Shown: positions 16,871-27,157, numbered from the stretch's first letter. The stretch: DNA of 64,000 bases from an uncultured Pelagibacteraceae bacterium (GCA_902578255.1 CACHCH010000002.1:1-64000); one strand, 5' to 3'. The notes: a model not told the origin generated them from the sequence alone. Translations and numbers: made by a program.

Positions 16871-17596
16871 ATGGCAGGACACTCTCACTGGGCTGGAATA
16901 AAACACAAAAAAGGAAAAGCAGATAAACAGCGTTCTAAAATTTTTTCAAAATTATCAAAAGAAATTACAGTTGCTGCAAAACTTGGTGATAAAGATCCCG
17001 CAATGAATCCGAGGTTAAGATCTGCTGTTCAAGCGGCTAGGTCTGCTAATATGCCAAAGGACAATATTGAGAGAGCAATTGATAAATCTTCTGCAACAAA
17101 TGGATCCAATTTTGAGAATTTAAGATATGAGGGATTTGGACCCGATAAAATTGCTGTTATAGTGGAGACTTTGACAGATAATAAAAATAGAACAGCATCT
17201 AACATAAGAACAATTTTTCAAAAAAATGGAGGGAGTTTAGGAACACAGGGATCTGCCTCTCATAATTTTAAACAATTGGGAATCATTAAGATTGATAAAA
17301 AAGAAATCTCTGAGGACAATATTTTGGAATTAGCAATTGATGCTGGAGCTGATGAGTGCATATCTCATAGTGATTTTCATGAAATTCATTGTCCTGTTAG
17401 TGAAATTTATAATGTTAAAAAAAATTTAGAAAAAACAATAGCAAATTTTATTTCAACAGAGATCGAATGGATTCCTCTAAACAGTGTAGATATTAATAAT
17501 GAGAAAAAAGATGAAGTAACAGAATTTCTAGAAACTTTAGAAGATGATGAAGATGTACAAAATGTTTTTTCAAATGTAAATTTAGAGGTTAATTGA
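16871..17596 (+). CDS. yebC: YebC/PmpR family protein
   Basis: A 241-residue protein starting MAGHSHWAGIKHKKGKADK, followed by RSKIFSKLSKEI and later DNKNRTASNIRTIFQKNGG, all diagnostic of YebC. Members were described as transcription regulators and more recently as factors that rescue ribosomes at proline-rich sequences; this window also has efp. In Proteobacteria yebC commonly sits before ruvC, as here. The C-terminus is acidic (EDDEDVQ). Its last base overlaps the ATG used by the next gene. Confidence 0.96.
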   Translation: MAGHSHWAGIKHKKGKADKQRSKIFSKLSKEITVAAKLGDKDPAMNPRLRSAVQAARSANMPKDNIERAIDKSSATNGSNFENLRYEGFGPDKIAVIVETLTDNKNRTASNIRTIFQKNGGSLGTQGSASHNFKQLGIIKIDKKEISEDNILELAIDAGADECISHSDFHEIHCPVSEIYNVKKNLEKTIANFISTEIEWIPLNSVDINNEKKDEVTEFLETLEDDEDVQNVFSNVNLEVN

Positions 17597-18087
17597 TGCT
17601 TATAATAGGAATTGATCCAGGAATATCAGGGTCAATTTGTTTCTTTAAAGATGGAGCAATAAAAGATGTGGTAGAGATGCCAACCATGATTGAAGGTAAA
17701 AAGAATAAAAAGCAAGTAAATGGACCTCAGATTTTTAACGAAATTTCAGAGAAAATAAAAAATATAGATAAAAAAAATATAAAAGTAGTTATAGAGCATG
17801 TTACAGCAATGCCAGGTCAAGGAGTTACTAGCATGTTCAATTTTGGTCAATCTTTTGGAATTCTCAAAGGAATTTGTAGCGCTATGCAGCTTTCTGTTTA
17901 CTTTGTTCGACCTGCAAAATGGAAGAAATATTTTAATTTGATTAATTCTGAAAAAGACGCAAGTAGAACAAGGGCAATTCAAATTTTTCCATATTATTCA
18001 TCTCATCTATCAAGAAAAAAGGACTCTAACAAGGCAGATGCTATTCTAATAGCTAGTTATTTCTTTGAGACATATAAGAAAGAATAG
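17596..18087 (+). CDS. ruvC: phage-type RuvC-like Holliday junction resolvase
   Basis: A 163-residue RNase H-fold nuclease. Seen: GIDPGISGS at the N-terminus with the first catalytic Asp (D7), the acidic Glu of VIEHV, then AMPGQGVTSMFNFGQSFG, WKKYFNL and the C-terminal ADAILIA Asp. This pattern (DMP-like EMP, MFNFGxSxG, ARPxxWKK, SRxRAxxxFP) is that of the shorter RuvC-like resolvases common in phage genomes, not of standard cellular RuvC. It occupies the usual ruvC slot after yebC, but ruvA and ruvB do not follow. It should cleave branched DNA. ATG chosen over a TTG one codon upstream. Confidence 0.85.
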   Translation: MLIIGIDPGISGSICFFKDGAIKDVVEMPTMIEGKKNKKQVNGPQIFNEISEKIKNIDKKNIKVVIEHVTAMPGQGVTSMFNFGQSFGILKGICSAMQLSVYFVRPAKWKKYFNLINSEKDASRTRAIQIFPYYSSHLSRKKDSNKADAILIASYFFETYKKE

Positions 18088-18143
18088 TAATAACAGTATA
18101 ATTCAAGTCAAATTCATGACACATTTAAGTGTGAAGAGTAATT

Positions 18144-18818
18144 ATGGAAGCAGACATAACAGCAAAAGCTGTAGAACTAGGCACCAACACAGATTTTTCT
18201 TTATTTAGCTTATTTTTAAGAGCTGACATAATTGTAAAATCAGTAATGATTATTTTGATATTATGCTCAGTATACTCTTGGGCTGTAATTATAGATAAAT
18301 TTAGATTATTTAAAAAAATAAATAAATCTTCTGAAGAATTTGAAGAAAAATTTTGGAATTCTAAGTCTGCCGAAAATTTATACAATAGTTTACCATCTAA
18401 ACTTGAAGATCCTATGGCGTTAGTTTTTCAAAATGCTATGGAGGGTTTGTTGAAGAAAAAAACAAGAAATAATTTAAGTGAAAGGACGAGTGCGCTTTTA
18501 GAAAGTGGAATTGAGAAACAAATGGCAAAAATTGATAAAGGATTTACTTTTTTAGCTACAGTTGGTTCAACTGCACCTTTTATAGGTTTATTTGGAACAG
18601 TCTGGGGAATTATGAATTCTTTTCAATCAATTGCAATTTCAAGAAATACTAGTCTTGCAATAGTAGCACCAGGAATAGCCGAAGCATTATTTGCAACTGC
18701 ATTAGGTTTATTAGCAGCAATACCTGCAGTTGTAGCTTACAATAAATTTAACAACGATTCCAAAAAGTATTCTGAAAAATTAGAAAATTTTTCAAAAAGG
18801 TTTTTAACTATAATTTAA
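18144..18818 (+). CDS. tolQ: Tol-Pal system protein TolQ
   Basis: A 224-residue inner-membrane protein of the MotA/TolQ/ExbB family. Three hydrophobic segments: around residues 30-52, 133-155 and 172-195. The conserved GSTAPFIGLFGTVWGI and later APGIAEALFATALGLLAAIPA are plain. With TolR it forms the proton-driven motor that energises Tol-Pal during outer-membrane constriction. It starts 56 bases after the ruvC-like gene, the widest gap before it in this run, so a promoter may lie there. Confidence 0.97.
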   Translation: MEADITAKAVELGTNTDFSLFSLFLRADIIVKSVMIILILCSVYSWAVIIDKFRLFKKINKSSEEFEEKFWNSKSAENLYNSLPSKLEDPMALVFQNAMEGLLKKKTRNNLSERTSALLESGIEKQMAKIDKGFTFLATVGSTAPFIGLFGTVWGIMNSFQSIAISRNTSLAIVAPGIAEALFATALGLLAAIPAVVAYNKFNNDSKKYSEKLENFSKRFLTII

Positions 18819-19235
18819 ATGGCGTTTAGATTAAATCGTTCTTCAAAAGAACCCATGAGTGAAATCAATGTTACTCCATTTGTGGATGTAATGTTAGTAT
18901 TATTGATTATTTTTATGGTAACTGCACCTTTATTAACTGTCGGTGTTCAAGTAGATTTACCAGAAAGCTCTGCAGACTCTCTTCCTGAAGAAACTGAACC
19001 ATTAACATTATCTATAAATGCAAAAGGGGAGATATTCATCCAAGAGTCTAAAGTTGAGTATAACAATATTATCGCAAAGGTCTTGGCAGTTTCAAAAAAT
19101 AGAACTGATACGAGAATTTATGTAAGAGGAGACAAAACTATAAATTATGGAAGAGTGCTTGAAATAATGGGACTACTTTCTGGATCTGGTTTTACAAAGG
19201 TAGCGTTAATATCAGAACCTTACAAACAGAGGTAG
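18819..19235 (+). CDS. tolR: Tol-Pal system protein TolR
   Basis: A 138-residue ExbD/TolR protein that abuts the tolQ stop. A short cytoplasmic N-terminus leads to EINVTPFVDVMLVLLIIFMV, in which the Asp of the helix is the proton-carrying residue, then a periplasmic domain ending with VRGDKTINYGRV. It forms the motor with TolQ and couples to TolA. Confidence 0.97.
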   Translation: MAFRLNRSSKEPMSEINVTPFVDVMLVLLIIFMVTAPLLTVGVQVDLPESSADSLPEETEPLTLSINAKGEIFIQESKVEYNNIIAKVLAVSKNRTDTRIYVRGDKTINYGRVLEIMGLLSGSGFTKVALISEPYKQR

Positions 19236-19240
19236 ATAAA

Positions 19241-20101
19241 TTGAATAGAAGCATAATTATCTCTTCTGTTTTCCATGTACTATTAATTGTTGTTACAGCT
19301 ATGAGCCTCCCTTTTTTAACAAAAAAACCTTTAGATATCCCTCCTATTGTTTCAGTTGAATTAATTCAGATATCTGAAAAAACAAATGTTCCTTTTGCCC
19401 CAAAAGCAAAAAAAATTATAGAGAAAGTTAAGGAAAAAGAAAAACTTGTTTCTGAACAGGCTCCACCAAAAAAAGTAAAAAAAACAAAAACTAAAACTGT
19501 AGTTTCTCCAGATCAAAAAAATAAAAAAATTGAAAATCAAATACCTGAGGCAATTCCTCTTCCAGATAAAAATGTAAAAAAAATTAAAACAATTGAAGAA
19601 AATAAGCAAAATCCAGAAAAAGTTAATAAGGAAGTGAAACAGGTTTCAGAATTTGAAAAAAAAGATTTATTTGATCCAAATAATATTGCTGCATTAATTG
19701 ATAAATCTAAAGAAGAAACTGCTGAAGTAATTAAAAAAAATAATGATATTACTCAAGACCAGGAGAGAAATATTGAAAACACTGGACTTACATTAAGTGA
19801 AGAAGACGCACTTAAAGCACAAATTTTTGGATGTTGGAGTATTCCATTAGGCTTACCTTATAACGAAAACTTGCTAGTAAGAATTAAATTAAAATTAAAA
19901 CCTGACGGATCAGTAACAAACACTGAAATCTTAGATCATGCAAGGATGAATAAACCAGGACAAGGTTTTTACAAAGTTTTAGCAGAAAGTGCTTTAAGGG
20001 CTGTAAGGTTATGTCAGCCTTTAAGAGTTCCAACAACAGGTTACGAGAGATGGAAGGAATTACAATTAAATTTTGATGCAAGAGAGATGCTAGAAGGTTA
20101 G
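19241..20101 (+). CDS. tolA: TolA-like envelope protein
   Basis: A 286-residue protein: one N-terminal membrane anchor (about residues 5-25, including [15 protein letters not shown] with the TolA-type Ser-His), a long Lys/Glu/Pro-rich linker to about residue 195, then a small C-terminal domain with GCWSIPLG, and [13 protein letters not shown]. This is the TolA layout, bridging inner membrane and Pal. It opens with TTG five bases after tolR, with AGAGG upstream. The linker is rich in PK and lacks the Ala-rich repeat of E. coli. Confidence 0.9.
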   Translation: MNRSIIISSVFHVLLIVVTAMSLPFLTKKPLDIPPIVSVELIQISEKTNVPFAPKAKKIIEKVKEKEKLVSEQAPPKKVKKTKTKTVVSPDQKNKKIENQIPEAIPLPDKNVKKIKTIEENKQNPEKVNKEVKQVSEFEKKDLFDPNNIAALIDKSKEETAEVIKKNNDITQDQERNIENTGLTLSEEDALKAQIFGCWSIPLGLPYNENLLVRIKLKLKPDGSVTNTEILDHARMNKPGQGFYKVLAESALRAVRLCQPLRVPTTGYERWKELQLNFDAREMLEG

Positions 20102-20114
20102 TATAAATATTAAT

Positions 20115-21455
20115 ATGATTAAAAAAATTATTACTTTATTTTTAATTTTAATCCCGATCAACTCACACGCGTTAATTGAGGTTGATATTACTCGAGGTAA
20201 TCTTGATCCTCTTCCATTAGCAGTCTCACCTTTATCTATTGATGAAGAATCAAGAAAAAGTTTTCAAAAAGTTTTAAAAAAAGAAAATATTGGAGAAGAA
20301 ATCTCAACTATCGTAGAAAATAATTTGAGTACATCAGGATTATTTAATCCTTTAAGTAAAGAAGCATTTTTACAAGCTCCTGACATTGCCAATCTAAAAC
20401 CAAGATTTGAAGATTGGAAATTAATAAAAGCACAAGCACTTATAACAGGTAAAGTAAATTTTATGGATGACAAATTAAGAGTTGAGTTTAGATTATGGGA
20501 TGTGCTTGCCGCTAAAGAGATGATGGCTTTAGCATTCACTACAGTTCCAACTAATTGGCGAAGAGTAGGTCATATCATTTCTGATAAAGTTTATGAGAGA
20601 TTGACTGGAGAAAAAGGATACTTTGACACCAGAATTATTTATGTTGCTGAAGAAGGTCCAAAGACACAAAGATTAAAAAAATTAGCGATTATGGACCAAG
20701 ACGGCTTCAATAATAAATTTTTAACCTTAGGAAATGAATTAGTACTCACTCCAAGATTTAATCCAACTAGCCAAATGGTTACATATTTATCCTACTTTAA
20801 AAATCTTCCAAGAGTTTACCTATTAGATATTGAGACAGGGACACAGGAGGTCGTGGGAGATTTTCCTGGTATGACATTTGCACCAAGATTTTCTCCAGAT
20901 GGAAAGAAAATTATCATGAGTTTTGCAAAAGACGGTAAATCTGATATTTACACTATGGACTTAGAGAATAGAATTGTAGAGAGAATTACAAATCATCCGT
21001 CTATCGATACCTCACCATCTTATTCGCCTGATGGAAAATATATAACATTCAATTCTGACAGAAGTGGCTATCAACAGATTTATATAATGAAAAGTGACGG
21101 CAGTGATGTAAAAAGAATTTCATTTGGAAATGGGCTATATGGAACTCCAGTTTGGTCCCCAAGGGGAGATTTAATTGCATTTACCAAATTACATAAGGGT
21201 AAGTTTTATATTGGTGTCATGAGAACAGATGGAAAAGGTGAGAGACTGTTAACTGAAAATTACTATCAAGAGGCTCCATCATGGTCACCAAATGGAAGAG
21301 TTTTAATTTTTTATAGAGAAACAAAAACCAACGATAAAGGGGAAGGGTTTACTGCAAAGTTGTGGTCTATTGATTTAACTGGTTATAATGAGCGCAAAAT
21401 CAAGACACCCACTGATGCATCAGACCCATCATGGTCATCTTTATTAAGTAATTAA
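20115..21455 (+). CDS. tolB: Tol-Pal system beta-propeller protein TolB
   Basis: A 446-residue periplasmic protein. It has a signal peptide ([19 protein letters not shown]), an N-terminal domain, and then the six-bladed propeller with repeated FSPDGK / YSPDGK / WSPRGD / WSPNGR motifs from about residue 215 onward. TolB binds Pal and is released by TolA action. Length is normal. It follows tolA by 13 bases. Confidence 0.97.
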   Translation: MIKKIITLFLILIPINSHALIEVDITRGNLDPLPLAVSPLSIDEESRKSFQKVLKKENIGEEISTIVENNLSTSGLFNPLSKEAFLQAPDIANLKPRFEDWKLIKAQALITGKVNFMDDKLRVEFRLWDVLAAKEMMALAFTTVPTNWRRVGHIISDKVYERLTGEKGYFDTRIIYVAEEGPKTQRLKKLAIMDQDGFNNKFLTLGNELVLTPRFNPTSQMVTYLSYFKNLPRVYLLDIETGTQEVVGDFPGMTFAPRFSPDGKKIIMSFAKDGKSDIYTMDLENRIVERITNHPSIDTSPSYSPDGKYITFNSDRSGYQQIYIMKSDGSDVKRISFGNGLYGTPVWSPRGDLIAFTKLHKGKFYIGVMRTDGKGERLLTENYYQEAPSWSPNGRVLIFYRETKTNDKGEGFTAKLWSIDLTGYNERKIKTPTDASDPSWSSLLSN

Positions 21456-21562
21456 TATAAATTTCACCTTAGAATTATTGAAATTTCTTGATTTTTAGAC
21501 TTGAAACCTCTAATTAGTTGTGAAAAAGTAATACTTTGAAATTAGCAGCAAGGAGCAATTTA

Positions 21563-22054
21563 ATGATATTAAGCAAAATTTTAAAAAACACACTTCTAGT
21601 ATTAACAACATGTATAGTTTTATCAGCGTGCGCAACCAAAAAAGAAATTGCAACTGATATTAAGGGTTCAATGCAAGGTGATGTTTATACGGGAACTGAT
21701 ACAGTTAAATATCTAGCTGAGGGAGTTCCAGACAGAGTTTTCTTTGCAACAAATGAGTCAATTTTAACTACTGCTTCTAGGGAAACTTTAAGAGCACAAG
21801 CTGCATGGTTAAGAAAGAATTCAGGTATTAATGTAGTACTTGAAGGTCATGCAGATGAAAGAGGAACTAGAGAATATAACTTAGCGCTTGGAGAGAGAAG
21901 AGCCAATGCAGCTAAAGATTATTTAATGACTTACGGAATATCTTCTGACAGAATTACAGTATTAAGTTATGGAAAAGAAAGACCAGTTGACTCTGGTTCA
22001 AATCCATTGTCTTGGTCAAAAAATAGAAGATCAGTTACTGTTAAAGCAAATTAA
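21563..22054 (+). CDS. pal: peptidoglycan-associated lipoprotein Pal
   Basis: A 163-residue outer-membrane lipoprotein. The ATG at this start follows an AAGGAG ribosome-binding site (21549-21554 region) by eight bases and gives a lipoprotein signal ending LSAC (residues 20-23), whose Cys would be lipidated; a TTG 27 bases upstream is in frame but less likely. The OmpA-like domain shows VFFATNES, GHADERGTREYNLALGERRA and the terminal NRRSV. It binds peptidoglycan non-covalently. The 107-base gap from tolB is larger than typical here. Confidence 0.95.
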   Translation: MILSKILKNTLLVLTTCIVLSACATKKEIATDIKGSMQGDVYTGTDTVKYLAEGVPDRVFFATNESILTTASRETLRAQAAWLRKNSGINVVLEGHADERGTREYNLALGERRANAAKDYLMTYGISSDRITVLSYGKERPVDSGSNPLSWSKNRRSVTVKAN

Positions 22055-22066
22055 AAACTTTATTTT

Positions 22067-22107
22067 AAAGACCCCAACTACATTAGTGGTTTTGGGGTCT
22101 TTTTTTT
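22067..22107 (+). terminator. intrinsic terminator after pal
   Basis: AAAGACCCCAA (22067-22077) pairs perfectly with TTGGGGTCTTT (22092-22102) around a 14-base loop, followed by a run of T. It is the clearest rho-independent terminator in the window and would end the tol-pal transcript before cpoB. The run of A before the stem lets it work from the other direction too. Confidence 0.88.
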
Positions 22108-22138
22108 GCCATTTTTATAATCATAAAGTGTTACGTTA

Positions 22139-23146
22139 ATGAGATTGTTTTTTAAATTAATCGTATTAAAGATTATTTTTGTTTTTAATCTTGTCATAAT
22201 TAGTAACTCCTTCGCAGATAATCATAATATCTATGAAACTTTAGAAATTATAAAAAATGACCTAAAAACTCTTGAGAGAGCAGTTTACTCTGGATCAATT
22301 GAGATAGAAAATACATCAACTAATAGCTCAGAAATAGAAATAGATCCAAATTCAGAGGATGTTCTTACAAGACATTTACTTAAGTTGTCTGAAATCGAGG
22401 GTCAGTTTAGAGAATTAACAAATAAATTTGAAGAAATAAATTTTAAATTGGATAAACTTTCCAATCGATTGTCAAAAATTCAAGCTGACAATCAAGTAAG
22501 ATTTCAAGACATAGAGTCATCACTTACTTCAGGTATAGTAGGTGATAGTTCACCTGAATTAAGCTCAAAGCCAAAAACTGATGAAAATAAAGTTCTACCC
22601 GGAAGTTCTCAGCCACAAGATCTTGGATCGATTTCATATAAAGATACCGAGACCTCAGATACTTCTCAGCAAATTCAATCTGTAGAAACTACTGCGTCAA
22701 TTGTAACAGAAACATTTCAATCAGATGAGAAAATATTACCCCAGGATGTTTCACCAGAAAAACAGTATGAATTTGCAACTAGTTTTTTAAAAGTTGGTGA
22801 CTACAGTACAGCTGAGATAGCCCTTAGAGAATTTGTTTTGTCTAATGCTGATCATGAATTAGCAGGAAGTGCACAGTATTGGTATGCAGAAACATTTCGA
22901 ATAAGGCAATTATATACTGATGCTGCAACTGCGTATTTAGAGGGATATCAAAAATATCCAAAAGGTAAAAAGGCACCAATAAATTTATTAAAATTAGGTG
23001 TCTCCATGGTACAAATAGGTGAGAAAGATCAAGGTTGTAAAATGATAACTGGTGTGCAAATTCAATATCCTAATGCAAATCAATCTGTAATTAAAAAAGC
23101 AATATATGAGTCCAAAAAATTTGAATGTATCAAGCAAGACTCATAA
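22139..23146 (+). CDS. cpoB: Tol-Pal system coordinator CpoB (YbgF)
   Basis: A 335-residue exported protein: signal-like N-terminus (ending about residue 27, NSFADN), a coiled-coil stretch around residues 80-125 (LDKLSNRLSKIQ), a Ser/Thr-rich linker, and C-terminal TPR repeats (QYEFATSFLKVGDYSTAE, then YWYAETF, YLEGYQKYPKGKKAP). CpoB coordinates Tol-Pal with peptidoglycan synthesis at division. It lies after the pal terminator, so it likely has its own promoter within the short gap. It overlaps tilS by 41 bases in another frame, longer than usual. Confidence 0.9.
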   Translation: MRLFFKLIVLKIIFVFNLVIISNSFADNHNIYETLEIIKNDLKTLERAVYSGSIEIENTSTNSSEIEIDPNSEDVLTRHLLKLSEIEGQFRELTNKFEEINFKLDKLSNRLSKIQADNQVRFQDIESSLTSGIVGDSSPELSSKPKTDENKVLPGSSQPQDLGSISYKDTETSDTSQQIQSVETTASIVTETFQSDEKILPQDVSPEKQYEFATSFLKVGDYSTAEIALREFVLSNADHELAGSAQYWYAETFRIRQLYTDAATAYLEGYQKYPKGKKAPINLLKLGVSMVQIGEKDQGCKMITGVQIQYPNANQSVIKKAIYESKKFECIKQDS

Positions 23147-24140
23147 AAATTTACTAAACAATTTAAGAGATAAAAGAATACTTCAAGCTTATAAGAAATT
23201 TGAGAAAATTCTTGATTTAAATCAAGATTTTGTTGTTTCAGTTTCTGGTGGTTCAGACAGCTTAGCTTTGTCCTTCTTAGCTAAAATTTATTCAATAAAA
23301 AAATCAATAAATAGTTATTATTTTATAATTGATCATAGATTAAGAAAAAACTCTTCATCTGAAGCACTATCAGTAAAAAAACTATTGAAAAAGTATGGTA
23401 TAAATTCAATTATTTTAAAGTGGCATGGAAAAAAACCAATTAGCAATATCCAGTCATTAGCTAGAAATAAAAGATACAACCTCTTAATTGATCAAGCAAA
23501 AAAATTAAAAATTAAAAATATTTTAACAGGCCACCATGTAGATGACCTGTATGAAAATTTTTTTATTAGACTTTCTCGAGGAAGTGGGCTTAACGGTTTA
23601 ATTTCTCTTAGTGAAAAAACTTTAAGTGACAAAGTAAATATAGTTAGACCGCTTATAAGTTTTGAAAAAAAACATTTAAATTATATTACTACTAATGTTT
23701 TTAAATCTTATATGGAGGATCCATCTAATGAAGATAATAAGTTTAAAAGAGTAAGGATAAGAAAGTTAATAAAACATTTTCAGAAAGATGGTTTAGATAA
23801 GAATAAATTACTTACAACAATTAAAAATTTAAAAGATTCTAATGAAACTATAAAATTTTATATTGCAAAAAATTTAAAAGATAATTCATATATTTATAAA
23901 GATAAAAGAAAAATTATTTTAAATGAAGAATTTTTTAACCAACCTCATGAAGTAACTTTTAGATCGTTATCAGAAATAATAAAATTAGTTGGGAACAAAT
24001 ATTACTCTGTTAGAGGAAAAAAAATTGATACTGTTATAGATAAATTAAAAGGAGAGAATAGAATTTATCTTAAACTTACACTTGGAAATTGCATAGTTTA
24101 TAAAGTGAACCAGTCAATCATAGTTCTAAAAGAGCACTAA
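23106..24140 (+). CDS. tilS: tRNA(Ile)-lysidine synthase
   Basis: A 344-residue PP-loop ATPase that converts C34 of the CAU-anticodon tRNA-Ile to lysidine, allowing AUA decoding; AUA is very common in this AT-rich genome. Seen: the PP-loop SGGSDSLAL at about residues 47-55, IDHRLRKNS, GHHVDDLYENFFIRLSRGSG. The C-terminal domains are short compared with E. coli TilS (432 residues), as in many Alphaproteobacteria. The start overlaps cpoB; a downstream Met is not obviously better. Confidence 0.95.
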   Translation: MSPKNLNVSSKTHKNLLNNLRDKRILQAYKKFEKILDLNQDFVVSVSGGSDSLALSFLAKIYSIKKSINSYYFIIDHRLRKNSSSEALSVKKLLKKYGINSIILKWHGKKPISNIQSLARNKRYNLLIDQAKKLKIKNILTGHHVDDLYENFFIRLSRGSGLNGLISLSEKTLSDKVNIVRPLISFEKKHLNYITTNVFKSYMEDPSNEDNKFKRVRIRKLIKHFQKDGLDKNKLLTTIKNLKDSNETIKFYIAKNLKDNSYIYKDKRKIILNEEFFNQPHEVTFRSLSEIIKLVGNKYYSVRGKKIDTVIDKLKGENRIYLKLTLGNCIVYKVNQSIIVLKEH

Positions 24141-24203
24141 ATATAATATTTTAATTGATATTTTGTCACTTGTTTAATTGATAATAATTCTTATTTTATA
24201 CGT

Positions 24204-26096
24204 ATGAATTTAAAAAATCTTGCAATGTGGGGAATAATTGTTTTCCTAACTATAGGTCTCTACAATATGTTCAAAAGCCCTCAATCAAATCCCAGAGGTG
24301 GCAATCAAATAATTTTTTCTGATTTTTTAACATCAGTTGAGAATGGAGAAGTTGTAAAGGTTGAGATACAAGGTAAAAATATAAAGGGTGTTTATTCTAA
24401 CGGTAATTCATTCTCTACTTATGCTCCTAATGATCCAAATTTAATTGAAAAATTATCTGAAAAAGGAGTTAGTATATCAGCTGCTCCTTTAGAGGAAAAA
24501 ATGCCATCTTTATTTGGTGTATTACTTTCGTGGTTCCCTATGCTGCTATTAATTGCTGTTTGGATTTTCTTTATGAGACAGATGCAAGGTGGAAGAGGCG
24601 GAGCAATGGGCTTTGGGAAATCAAAAGCAAAAATGATGAATGAGCTGAAAGGAAAAGTTACATTCAATGATGTTGCAGGGGTAGAGGAAGCTAAAGAGGA
24701 AGTTGAGGAGATTGTAGAGTTTTTAAAAGATCCAAAAAAATTCAGTAGACTTGGTGGTAAAATACCAAGAGGTGCATTATTAGTTGGACCTCCTGGGACA
24801 GGAAAAACTCTTTTAGCAAGAGCTATTGCAGGTGAAGCAGCAGTTCCTTTTTTTACTATTTCAGGTTCAGATTTTGTTGAGATGTTTGTTGGTGTTGGTG
24901 CATCAAGAGTAAGAGATATGTTTGAACAGGGAAAGAAAAATTCTCCATGTATAATATTTATCGACGAGATTGATGCTGTTGGAAGAAGTCGTGGGGCAGG
25001 CCTAGGAGGAGGCAACGACGAGAGAGAACAAACATTAAACCAACTGCTAGTTGAGATGGATGGTTTTGATACTAACGAAGGAGTTATTATAATTGCTGCA
25101 ACTAACAGACCTGATGTTTTAGATCCTGCACTATTAAGACCAGGTAGATTTGATAGACAAGTAGTTGTTTCTAATCCAGACATAATTGGAAGAGAAAAAA
25201 TTCTTAAAGTCCATGTTAAGAAAATTAAGATGGCACCAGATGTTAATTTAAGAACAGTTGCAAGAGGCACACCAGGTTTTTCAGGTGCAGATTTAGCTAA
25301 TCTTGTAAACGAGGCTGCTTTGTTAGCTGCTAGAAAAAATAAACGAATTGTTACTTTAGCAGAATTTGAAGAAGCAAAAGATAAAGTAATGATGGGGTCT
25401 GAAAGAAGATCAATGGTAATGACTGAAGAGGAGAAAACTTTAACAGCTTATCATGAGGCTGGACATGCAATTGTAACCATTAATGAGAGTGCAGCATATC
25501 CTATTCATAAAGCAACTATTATTCCAAGGGGAAGAGCTCTTGGTATGGTTATGCAATTACCTGAAAGAGACGAATTATCACAAACACGTGAGCAATTACA
25601 TGCCCAACTTGCTATTGCAATGGGTGGAAGGGTTGCTGAAGAAATAATATTTGGTGAAAATAAAGTAACAACTGGAGCATCGAGTGATATCGAACAAGCA
25701 ACTAAAAGAGCTAGAGCAATGGTCATGAGAGCAGGATTAAGCAAGGAACTTGGACCAGTTGCATATGGAGAAAACGAGGAAGAAGTTTTCTTGGGTAGAT
25801 CAGTTGCGAGACAACAAAATATGTCAGAAGAAACGGCACAAAAAGTTGATTCTGAAATAAGAAAAATAGTTGATAAAGGTTATGAAAGAGCAAGAAAAGT
25901 ACTAACTGACAAAATCGACGATTTGCACAAGTTGGCTAAAGCACTTTTAACTTATGAAACTCTTTCAGGAGAGGAAATAGAAAATTTGATAAATAAAAAT
26001 GTTTATCCAAAAGACAAAGAAGATATAAAGGTTGATGATAATGATAAGGGTTCTGCACTTAGTTCATTAGGACTTAAACCAAAGATAGTTCACTAA
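24204..26096 (+). CDS. ftsH: ATP-dependent zinc metalloprotease FtsH
   Basis: A 630-residue inner-membrane AAA+ protease. Two membrane helices (about residues 5-22 and 98-121) flank a periplasmic domain. Seen: Walker A GPPGTGKT at ~195-202, Walker [12 protein letters not shown], second region of homology RPGRFDRQV, and zinc site HEAGH at ~417-421. It degrades membrane proteins and regulators such as sigma-32 (rpoH is also in this window) and works with HflKC, also encoded here. Confidence 0.98.
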   Translation: MNLKNLAMWGIIVFLTIGLYNMFKSPQSNPRGGNQIIFSDFLTSVENGEVVKVEIQGKNIKGVYSNGNSFSTYAPNDPNLIEKLSEKGVSISAAPLEEKMPSLFGVLLSWFPMLLLIAVWIFFMRQMQGGRGGAMGFGKSKAKMMNELKGKVTFNDVAGVEEAKEEVEEIVEFLKDPKKFSRLGGKIPRGALLVGPPGTGKTLLARAIAGEAAVPFFTISGSDFVEMFVGVGASRVRDMFEQGKKNSPCIIFIDEIDAVGRSRGAGLGGGNDEREQTLNQLLVEMDGFDTNEGVIIIAATNRPDVLDPALLRPGRFDRQVVVSNPDIIGREKILKVHVKKIKMAPDVNLRTVARGTPGFSGADLANLVNEAALLAARKNKRIVTLAEFEEAKDKVMMGSERRSMVMTEEEKTLTAYHEAGHAIVTINESAAYPIHKATIIPRGRALGMVMQLPERDELSQTREQLHAQLAIAMGGRVAEEIIFGENKVTTGASSDIEQATKRARAMVMRAGLSKELGPVAYGENEEEVFLGRSVARQQNMSEETAQKVDSEIRKIVDKGYERARKVLTDKIDDLHKLAKALLTYETLSGEEIENLINKNVYPKDKEDIKVDDNDKGSALSSLGLKPKIVH

Positions 26097-26104
26097 ATTT
26101 ATAG

Positions 26105-27157
26105 ATGACAAGATATTACACAAGAGTGTGTAATTTCTATTATGGTGCTAAGTCTAAAAATCTTGTCGAAAAGAACAAATCATTACCACTGCATGGTATT
26201 AAAGAAATCTCTTTTAATCAAATTGAAATAATTACAAGAAAATCAAAAAGAATAGTATTTGTTAACCAAATTAATAAATTATCATCTTTATTAAAAAAAA
26301 AAGTTAATTCTGATTTAAAAAAAATTACTTCAAAAAAAAAAGGTTTTTGTAATTTAAAATTTAACTTAATTCCAAATTTGTTAGGAGTGTTAAATTTGAC
26401 CCCTGACAGTTTTTCAGATGGAGGAAAATTTAATAAAAAAGATAAAGCTATTCAACAAGCTGTAAATTTATTTAACTCAGGGGCAAATCTAATTGATATT
26501 GGAGGAGAGTCCACTAGACCAGGATCTAAACCTATAAATGAAAAGTTAGAATGGAGTAGAATAAACAAAATTTTAAAAATATTGTGCAAAAAAATACCAA
26601 TATCTCTAGATACAAGAAAATCAAATATAATGAAAAAAGGAATTCAACTTGGAGTAAAGTTGATCAATGATGTATCAGGTTTGGAATATGACCCAGAAAC
26701 TATAAATATATTAAAGCTTAATAATACTCCATTTATATTGCAGCATTCTCAAGGCCGTCCCGAGAATATGCAAAATAATCCTTTTTACAAAAATGAATTG
26801 TTGGATATTTATGATTTTTTTGAGAAAAAATTAAAATTTTTAAGATCAATTGGAATAAATCATAATAAAATAATCATTGATCCTGGAATAGGCTTTGGAA
26901 AAAATTTGAAACATAATATGAATTTAATAAAGAACATTTCTATTTTTCATTCACTCGGTTTTCCTATACTTGTTGGAAACTCAAGAAAAAGGTTTATTAA
27001 AGATATATCTAAAAATAATGATAGTAAATTAAGGATTGGGGGTACAGTGGCTTCCACAATTTATATGATGACCCAAGGTGTTCAAATTTTAAGAGTTCAC
27101 GATGTTAATGAAATTATGCAGGGTATAAAAGTTTACAAAGAAATAATAAAAAATTAA
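26105..27157 (+). CDS. folP: dihydropteroate synthase with N-terminal extension
   Basis: A 350-residue protein whose last ~260 residues are dihydropteroate synthase: GVLNLTPDSFSDGG, IGGESTRPGS, INDVSGL, IDPGIGFGK and the LVGNSRKRF segment. It joins p-aminobenzoate and dihydropterin pyrophosphate in folate synthesis. About 90 residues precede this, starting MTRYYTRVCNFYYGAKSK; alphaproteobacterial FolP proteins often carry such an extension of unknown role. It ends one base into glmM. Confidence 0.95.
   Translation: MTRYYTRVCNFYYGAKSKNLVEKNKSLPLHGIKEISFNQIEIITRKSKRIVFVNQINKLSSLLKKKVNSDLKKITSKKKGFCNLKFNLIPNLLGVLNLTPDSFSDGGKFNKKDKAIQQAVNLFNSGANLIDIGGESTRPGSKPINEKLEWSRINKILKILCKKIPISLDTRKSNIMKKGIQLGVKLINDVSGLEYDPETINILKLNNTPFILQHSQGRPENMQNNPFYKNELLDIYDFFEKKLKFLRSIGINHNKIIIDPGIGFGKNLKHNMNLIKNISIFHSLGFPILVGNSRKRFIKDISKNNDSKLRIGGTVASTIYMMTQGVQILRVHDVNEIMQGIKVYKEIIKN

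Noticed and set aside
24419-25270. 283-codon open frame on the minus strand across ftsH
   Set aside because: It mirrors the highly conserved AAA domain of ftsH; the translation is Ser/Pro/Ile-rich low-sense protein with no domain, and it has no ribosome-binding site. It is a shadow of the real gene.
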